A stretch of 64,000 nt of DNA from Nemopilema nomurai (lineage: Eukaryota > Cnidaria > Scyphozoa > Rhizostomeae > Rhizostomatidae): assembly GCA_003864495.1 (NCBI GenBank), contig ML133494.1, positions 363,587 to 427,586 on the forward strand. The letters run 5' to 3'. Position numbers and translations under genes: made by a program. Shown in pieces: positions 57,301 to 64,000 of this stretch. The notes below the pieces were generated by a model that saw only the letters and a list, made by a program, of their open reading frames with translations, was not told the origin of the DNA and made no database searches. The first letter of the stretch is position 1; the number at the start of each line of letters is the position of its first letter.

Positions 57301-60300
57301 GGTGGAAATTTTTTTGCCTGATTTCACTTGAGTTACATGGAATATGATCATAAGAAGGTAGTGCACTGATTGGCTTCACTGTAGAAGTCCTATTTCTGCT
57401 GTTTTCGGAGGGAAAGGTTAGGCCGTTTTTCGTCCAAAACACCAAGGCTATAGCCTTGCAAAAATGGCCATTCTTGGTGGAAATTTTTTTGCCTGATTTC
57501 ACTTGAGTTACATGGAATATGATCATAAGAAGGTAGTGCACTGATTGGCTTCACTGTAGAAGTCCTATTTCTGCTGTTTTAGGGAAAGGTTAGGCCGTTT
57601 TTCGTCCAAAACACCAAGGCTATAGCCTTGCAAAAATGGCCATTCTTGGTGGAAATTTTTTTGCCTGATTTCACTTGAGTTACATGGAATATGATCATAA
57701 GAAGGTAGTGCACTGATTGGCTTCACTGTAGAAGTCCTATTTCTGCTGTTTTGGAGAGGGTTAGGCCGTTTTCGTCCAAAAACAAGGCTATAGCCTTGCA
57801 AAAATGGCCATTCTTGGTGGAAATTTTTTTGCCTGATTTCACTTGAGTTACATGGATATGATCATAAGAAGGTAGTGCACTGATTGGCTTCACTGTAGAA
57901 GTCCTATTTCTGCTGTTTTCGGAGGGAAAGGGTTAGGCCGTTTTTCGTCCAAAAACCAAGGCTATAGCCTTGCAAAAATGGCCATTCTTGGTGGAAATTT
58001 TTTTGCCTGATTTCACTTGAGTTACATGGAATATGATCATAAGAAGGTAGTGCACTGATTGGCTTCACTGTAGAAGTCCTATTTCTGCTGTTTTCGGAGG
58101 GAAAGGTTAGGCCGTTTTTCGTCCAAAACACCAAGGCTATAGCCTTGCAAAAATGGCCATTCTTGGTGGAAATTTTTTTTGCCTGATTTCACTTGAGTTA
58201 CATGGAATATGATCATAAGAAGGTAGTGCACTGATTGGCTTCACTGTAGAAGTCCTATTTCTGCTGTTTTAGAGGGAAAGGGTTAGGCCGTTTTTCGTCC
58301 AAAACACCAAGGCTATAGCCTTGCAAAAATGGCCATTCTTGGTGGAAATTTTTTTTGCCTGATTTCACTTGAGTTACATGGAATATGATCATAAGAAGGT
58401 AGTGCACTGATTGGCTTCACTGTAGAAGTCCTATTTCTGCTGTTTTCGGAGGGAAAGGTTAGGCCGTTTTTCGTCCAAAACACCAAGGCTATAGCCTTGC
58501 AAAAATGGCCATTCTTGGTGGAAATTTTTTGCCTGATTTCACTTGAGTTACATGGAATATGATCATAAGAAGGTAGTGCACTGATTGGCTTCACTGTAGA
58601 AGTCCTATTTCTGCTGTTTTCGGAGGGAAAAGGTTAGGCCGTTTTTCGTCCAAAACACCAAGGCTATAGCCTTGCAAAAATGGCCATCTTGGTGGAAATT
58701 TTTTTTGCCTGATTTCACTTGAGTTACATGGAATATGATCATAAGAAGGTAGTGCACTGATTGGCTTCACTGTAGAAGTCCTATTTCTGCTGTTTTTGGA
58801 GGGAAAGGTTAGGCCGTTTTTCGTCCAAAACAGGCTATAGCCTTGCAAAAATGGCCATTCTTGGTGGAAATTTTTTTGCCTGATTTCACTTGAGTTACAT
58901 GGAATATGATCATAAGAAGGTAGTGCACTGATTGGCTTCACTGTAGAAGTCCTATTTCTGCTGTTTTCGGAGGGAAAGTTAGGCCGTTTTTCGTCCAAAA
59001 CACCAAGGCTATAGCCTTGCAAAAATGGCCATTCTTGGTGGAAATTTTTTTTGCCTGATTTCACTTGAGTTACATGGAATATGATCATAAGAAGGTAGTG
59101 CACTGATTGGCTTCACTGTAGAAGTCCTATTTCTGCTGTTTTCGGAGGAAAGGTTAGGCCGTTTTTCGTCCAAAACACCAAGGCTATAGCCTTGCAAAAA
59201 TGGCCATTCTTGGTGGAAATTTTTTTGCCTGATTTCACTTGAGTTACATGGAATATGATCATAAGAAGGTAGTGCACTGATTGGCTTCACTGTAGAAGTC
59301 CTATTTCTGCTGTTTTCGGAGGGAAAGGTTAGGCCGTTTTTCGTCCAAAAACCAAGGCTATAGCCTTGCAAAAATGGCCATTCTTGGTGGAAATTTTTTT
59401 TGCCTGATTTCACTTGAGTTACATGGAATATGATCATAAGAAGGTAGTGCACTGATTGGCTTCACTGTAGAAGTCCTATTTCTGCTGTTTTCGGAGGGAA
59501 AGGTTAGGCCGTTTTTCGTCCAAAACCAAGGCTATAGCCTTGCAAAAATGGCCATTCTTTGGAAATTTTTTTTGCCTGATTTCACTTGAGTTACATGGAA
59601 TATGATCATAAGAAGGTAGTGCACTGATTGGCTTCACTGTAGAAGTCCTATTTCTGCTGTTTTCGAGGGAAAGGGTTAGGCCGTTTTTCGTCCAAAAACC
59701 AAGGCTATAGCCTTGCAAAAATGGCCATTCTTGGTGGAAATTTTTTTGCCTGATTTCACTTGAGTTACATGGAATATGATCATAAGAAGGTAGTGCACTG
59801 ATTGGCTTCACTGTAGAAGTCCTATTTCTGCTGTTTTCGGAGGGAAAGGGTTAGGCCGTTTTTCGTCCAAAACACCAAGGCTATAGCCTTGCAAAAATGG
59901 CCATTCTTGGTGGAAATTTTTTTTGCCTGATTTCACTTGAGTTACATGGAATATGATCATAAGAAGGTAGTGCACTGATTGGCTTCACTGTAGAAGTCCT
60001 ATTTCTGCTGTTTTCGGAGGGAAAGGTTAGGCCGTTTTTCGTCCAAAACACCAAGGCTATAGCCTTGCAAAAATGGCCATTCTTGGTGGAAATTTTTTTG
60101 CCTGATTTCACTTGAGTTACATGGAATATGATCATAAGAAGGTAGTGCACTGATTGGCTTCACTGTAGAAGTCCTATTTCTGCTGTTTTCGGAGGAAAGG
60201 GAGGCCGTTTTTCGTCCAAAAACCAAGGCTATAGCCTTGCAAAAATGGCCATTCTTGGTGGAAATTTTTTTCCTGATTTCACTTGAGTTACATGGAATAT

Positions 60301-63300
60301 GATCATAAGAAGGTAGTGCACTGATTGGCTTCACTGTAGAAGTCCTATTTCTGCTGTTTTCGGAGGGAAAGGGTTAGGCCGTTTTTCGTCCAAAACACCA
60401 AGGCTATAGCCTTGCAAAAATGGCCATTCTTGGTGGAAATTTTTTTGCCTGATTTCACTTGAGTTACATGGAATATGATCATAAGAAGGTAGTGCACTGA
60501 TTGGCTTCACTGTAGAAGTCCTATTTCTGCTGTTTTCGGAGGGAAAGGGTTAGGCCGTTTTTCGTCCAAAACACCAAGGCTATAGCCTTGCAAAAATGGC
60601 CATTCTTGGTGGAAATCTTTTTTTCCTGATTTCACTTGAGTTACATGGAGTATGATCATAAGAAGGTAGTGCACTGATTGGCTTCACTGTAGAAGTCCTA
60701 TTTCTGCTGTTTTAGAGGAGAAAGGTTAGGCCGTTTTCGTCCAAAACAGGCTATAGCCTTGCAAAAATGGCCATTCTTGGTGGAAATTTTTTTGCCTGAT
60801 TTCACTTGAGTTACATGAATATGATCATAAGAAGTAGTGCACTGATTGGCTTCACTGTAGAAGTCCATTTCTGCTGTTTTCGGAGGGAAAGGTTAGGCCG
60901 TTTTTCGTCCAAAACACCAAGGCTATAGCCTTGCAAAAATGGCCATTCTTGGTGGAAATTTTTTTGCCTGATTTCACTTGAGTTACATGGAATATGATCA
61001 TAAGAAGGTAGTGCACTGATTGGCTTTACTGTAGAAGTCCTATTTCTGCTGTTTTCGAGGGAAAGGGTTAGGCCGTTTTTCGTCCAAAACACCAAGGCTA
61101 TAGCCTTGCAAAAATGGCCATTCTTGGTGGAAATTTTTTTGCCTGATTTCACTTGAGTTACATGAATATGATCATAAGAAGGTAGTGCACTGATTGGCTT
61201 CACTGTAGAAGTCCTATTTCTGCTGTTTTCGGAGGGAAAGGTTAGGCCGTTTTTCGTCTCAAAAACCAAGGCTATAGCCTTGCAAAAATGGTCATTCTTG
61301 GTGGAAATCTTTTTTGCCTCATTTCACTTGAGTTACATCGAGTATGATCATAAGAAGGTAGTGCACTGATTGGCTTCACAGTAGAAGTCCTAATTCTGCT
61401 GTTTTTAGAGGGAAAGGGTTAGGCCGTTTTTCGTCCAAAACACCAAGGCTATAGCCTTGCAAAAATGGCCATTCTTGGTGGAAATTTTTTTGCCTGATTT
61501 CACTTGAGTTACATGGAATATGATCATAAGAGGTAGTGCACTGATTGGCTTCACTGTAGAAGTCCTATTTCTGCTGTTTTCGGAGGGAAAGGTTAGGCCG
61601 TTTTTCGTCCAAAACACCAAGGCTATAGCCTTGCAAAAATGGCCATTCTTGGTGGAAATTTTTTTGCCTGATTTCACTTGAGTTACATGGAATATGATCA
61701 TAAGAAGGTAGTGCACTGATTGGCTTCACTGTAGAAGTCCTATTTCTGCTGTTTTCGGAGGGAAAGTTAGGCCGTTTTTCGTCCAAAACACCAAGGCTAT
61801 AGCCTTGCAAAAATGGCCATTCTTGGTGGAAATTTTTTTGCCTGATTTCACTTGAGTTACATGGTATGATCATAAGAAGGTAGTGCACTGATTGGCTTCA
61901 CTGTAGAAGTCCTATTCTGTGTTTTCGAGAGAAGGGTTAGGCCGTTTTTCGTCCAAAACACCAAGGCTATAGCCTTGCAAAAATGGCCATTCTTGGTGGA
62001 AATTTTTTTGCCTGATTTCACTTGAGTTACATGGAATATGATCATAAGAAGGTAGTGCACTGATTGGCTTCACTGTAGAAGTCCTATTTCTGCTGTTTTC
62101 GGAGGGAAAGGTTAGGCCGTTTTTCGTCCAAAACACCAAGGCTATAGCCTTGCAAAAATGGCCATTCTTGGTGGAAATTTTTTTGCCTGATTTCACTTGA
62201 GTTACATGGAATATGATCATAAGAAGGTAGTGCACTGATTGGCTTCACTGTAGAAGTCCTATTTCTGCTGTTTTCGGAGGGAAAGGTTAGGCCGTTTTTC
62301 GTCCAAAACACCAAGGCTATAGCCTTGCAAAAATGGCCATTCTTGGTGGAAATTTTTTTTGCCTGATTTCACTTGAGTTACATGGAATATGATCATAAGA
62401 AGGTAGTGCACTGATTGGCTTCACTGTAGAAGTCCTATTTCTGCTGTTTTCGGAGGGAAAGGTTAGGCCGTTTTTCGTCCAAAACCAAGGCTATAGCCTT
62501 GCAAAAATGGCCATTCTTGGTGGAAATTTTTTTTGCCTGATTTCACTTGAGTTACATGGAATATGATCATAAGAAGGTAGTGCACTGATTGGCTTCACTG
62601 TAGAAGTCCTATTTCTGCTGTTTTCGGAGGGAAAGGTTAGGCCGTTTTTCGTCCAAAAACCAAGGCTATAGCCTTGCAAAAATGGCCATTCTTGGTGGAA
62701 ATTTTTTTTGCCTGATTTCACTTGAGTTACATGGAATATGATCATAAGAAGGTAGTGCACTGATTGGCTTCACTGTAGAAGTCCTATTTCTGCTGTTTTC
62801 GGAGGGAAAGGGTTAGGCCGTTTTTCGTCCAAAACACCAAGGCTATAGCCTTGCAAAAATGGCCATTCTTGGTGGAAATTTTTTTTGCCTGATTTCACTT
62901 GAGTTACATGGAATATGATCATAAGAAGGTAGTGCACTGATTGGCTTCACTGTAGAAGTCCTATTTCTGCTGTTTTCGGAGGGAAAGGTTAGGCCGTTTT
63001 TCGTCCAAAACACCAAGGCTATAGCCTTGCAAAAATGGCCATTCTTGGTGGAAATTTTTTTTGCCTGATTTCACTTGAGTTACATGGAATATGATCATAA
63101 GAAGGTAGTGCACTGATTGGCTTTACTGTAGAAGTCCTATTTCTGCTGTTTTCGGAGGGAAAGGTTAGGCCGTTTTTCGTCCAAAACAAGGCTATAGCCT
63201 TGCAAAAATGGCCATTCTTGGTGGAAATTTTTTTGCCTGATTTCACTTGAGTTACATGGAATATGATCATAAGAAGGTAGTGCACTGATTGGCTTCACTG

Positions 63301-64000
63301 TAGAAGTCCTATTTCTGCTGTTTTCGGAGGAGAGGTTAGGCCGTTTTTCGTCCAAAACACCAAGGCTATAGCCTTGCAAAAATGGCCATTCTTGGTGGAA
63401 ATTTTTTTTGCCTGATTTCACTTGAGTTACATGGAATATGATCATAAGAAGGTAGTGCACTGATTGGCTTCACTGTAGAAGTCCTATTTCTGCTGTTTTC
63501 GGAGGGAAAGGGTTAGGCCGTTTTTCGTCCAAAACACCAAGGCTATAGCCTTGCAAAAATGGCCATTCTTGGTGGAAATTTTTTTTGCCTGATTTCACTT
63601 GAGTTACATGGAATATGATCATAAGAAGGTAGTGCACTGATTGGCTTCACTGTAGAAGTCTATTTCTGCTGTTTTCGGAGGGAAAGGGTTAGGCCGTTTT
63701 TCGTCCAAACACCAAGGCTATAGCCTTGCAAAAATGGCCATTCTTGGTGGAAATTTTTTTTGCCTGATTTCACTTGAGTTACATGGAATATGATCATAAG
63801 AAGGTAGTGCACTGATTGGCTTCACTGTAGAAGTCCTATTTCTGCTGTTTTCGGAGGGAAAGGGTTAGGCCGTTTTTCGTCCAAAACACCAAGGCTATAG
63901 CCTTGCAAAAATGGCCATTCTTGGTGGAAATTTTTTTGCCTGATTTCACTTGAGTTACATGGAATATGATCATAAGAAGGTAGTGCACTGATTGGCTTAC
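54341..64000. repeat. Satellite DNA array, about 177-bp monomer, about 54 copies, open to the right
   Basis: Head-to-tail copies of a unit recognisable by GGTTAGGCCGTTTTTCGTCC, AAGGCTATAGCCTTGCAAAA, ATGGCCATTCTTGGTGG, a run of 6-9 T, TGATTTCACTTGAGTTACAT and AGGTAGTGCACTGATTGGC. Successive GTTAGGCC marks are about 174-182 bases apart. Copies are nearly identical apart from small indels, mostly in homopolymers and in the AAAACACCAAGG segment. The leftmost five or so copies are more diverged. The array still continues at base 64000. Minus-strand open frames of 60-170 codons here repeat the same peptide in shifting frames and are not genes. Confidence 0.98.

Noticed and set aside
54341..63460. 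Many minus-strand open frames of 60-170 codons repeating the same peptide
   Set aside because: They are the satellite read on one strand. The peptide jumps frame whenever a T-run or small segment changes length, and the same block recurs about every 59 codons, so there is no selection for coding.
54341..64000. CRISPR-like array
   Set aside because: The repeats are contiguous, nearly identical monomers with no variable spacers, in a eukaryotic genome.

Overview
The window is animal nuclear DNA. It is AT-rich, with short phased exons bounded by GT-AG introns, AATAAA polyadenylation signals, simple repeats and a long satellite. The gene set fits a metazoan, and a cnidarian, probably an anthozoan (coral or sea anemone), is the best guess. 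That guess is inference: no single feature proves the phylum.

Five protein-coding genes can be assembled exon by exon, with codon phase matching at every junction. (1) The 3' part of eif4g2 (DAP5/p97, a translation initiation factor), plus strand, 356-8035; its 5' end lies left of the window. (2) Complete ndufa9 (39 kDa subunit of mitochondrial complex I), plus strand, 9432-16259, 12 exons, 375 codons; it has one GC-AG intron, and about 0.8 kb of ATCT microsatellite in another. (3) A paired-class, ALX-like homeobox gene, minus strand, 26490 down to 17624, three exons, about 293 residues. (4) Nucleobindin, plus strand, 29700-37248, a secreted or Golgi calcium-binding protein; it has two alternative EF-hand exons only 29 bases apart and a His/Gln-rich tail. 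(5) A Ras-family guanine nucleotide exchange factor, plus strand, 40684-52487, seven exons, 1172 residues; a long acidic insertion splits its RasGEF domain.

From about 54.35 kb to the end of the window the DNA is one head-to-tail satellite array, roughly 54 copies of a unit of about 177 bases, continuing past the right edge. The many minus-strand open frames there are by-products of the repeat. Introns and intergenic stretches carry many smaller tandem arrays (13, 16, 17, 19, 22, 98 and 114 base units), an imperfect inverted repeat at 24.5 kb, and traces of a dispersed repeat.

The genes are unrelated housekeeping, developmental and signalling genes and do not form a pathway or cluster. The most striking biology is the mutually exclusive EF-hand exon pair in nucleobindin, followed by the split RasGEF domain and the structure of the satellite edge. 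I saw no rRNA, tRNA, CRISPR array, viral gene or intact transposon.
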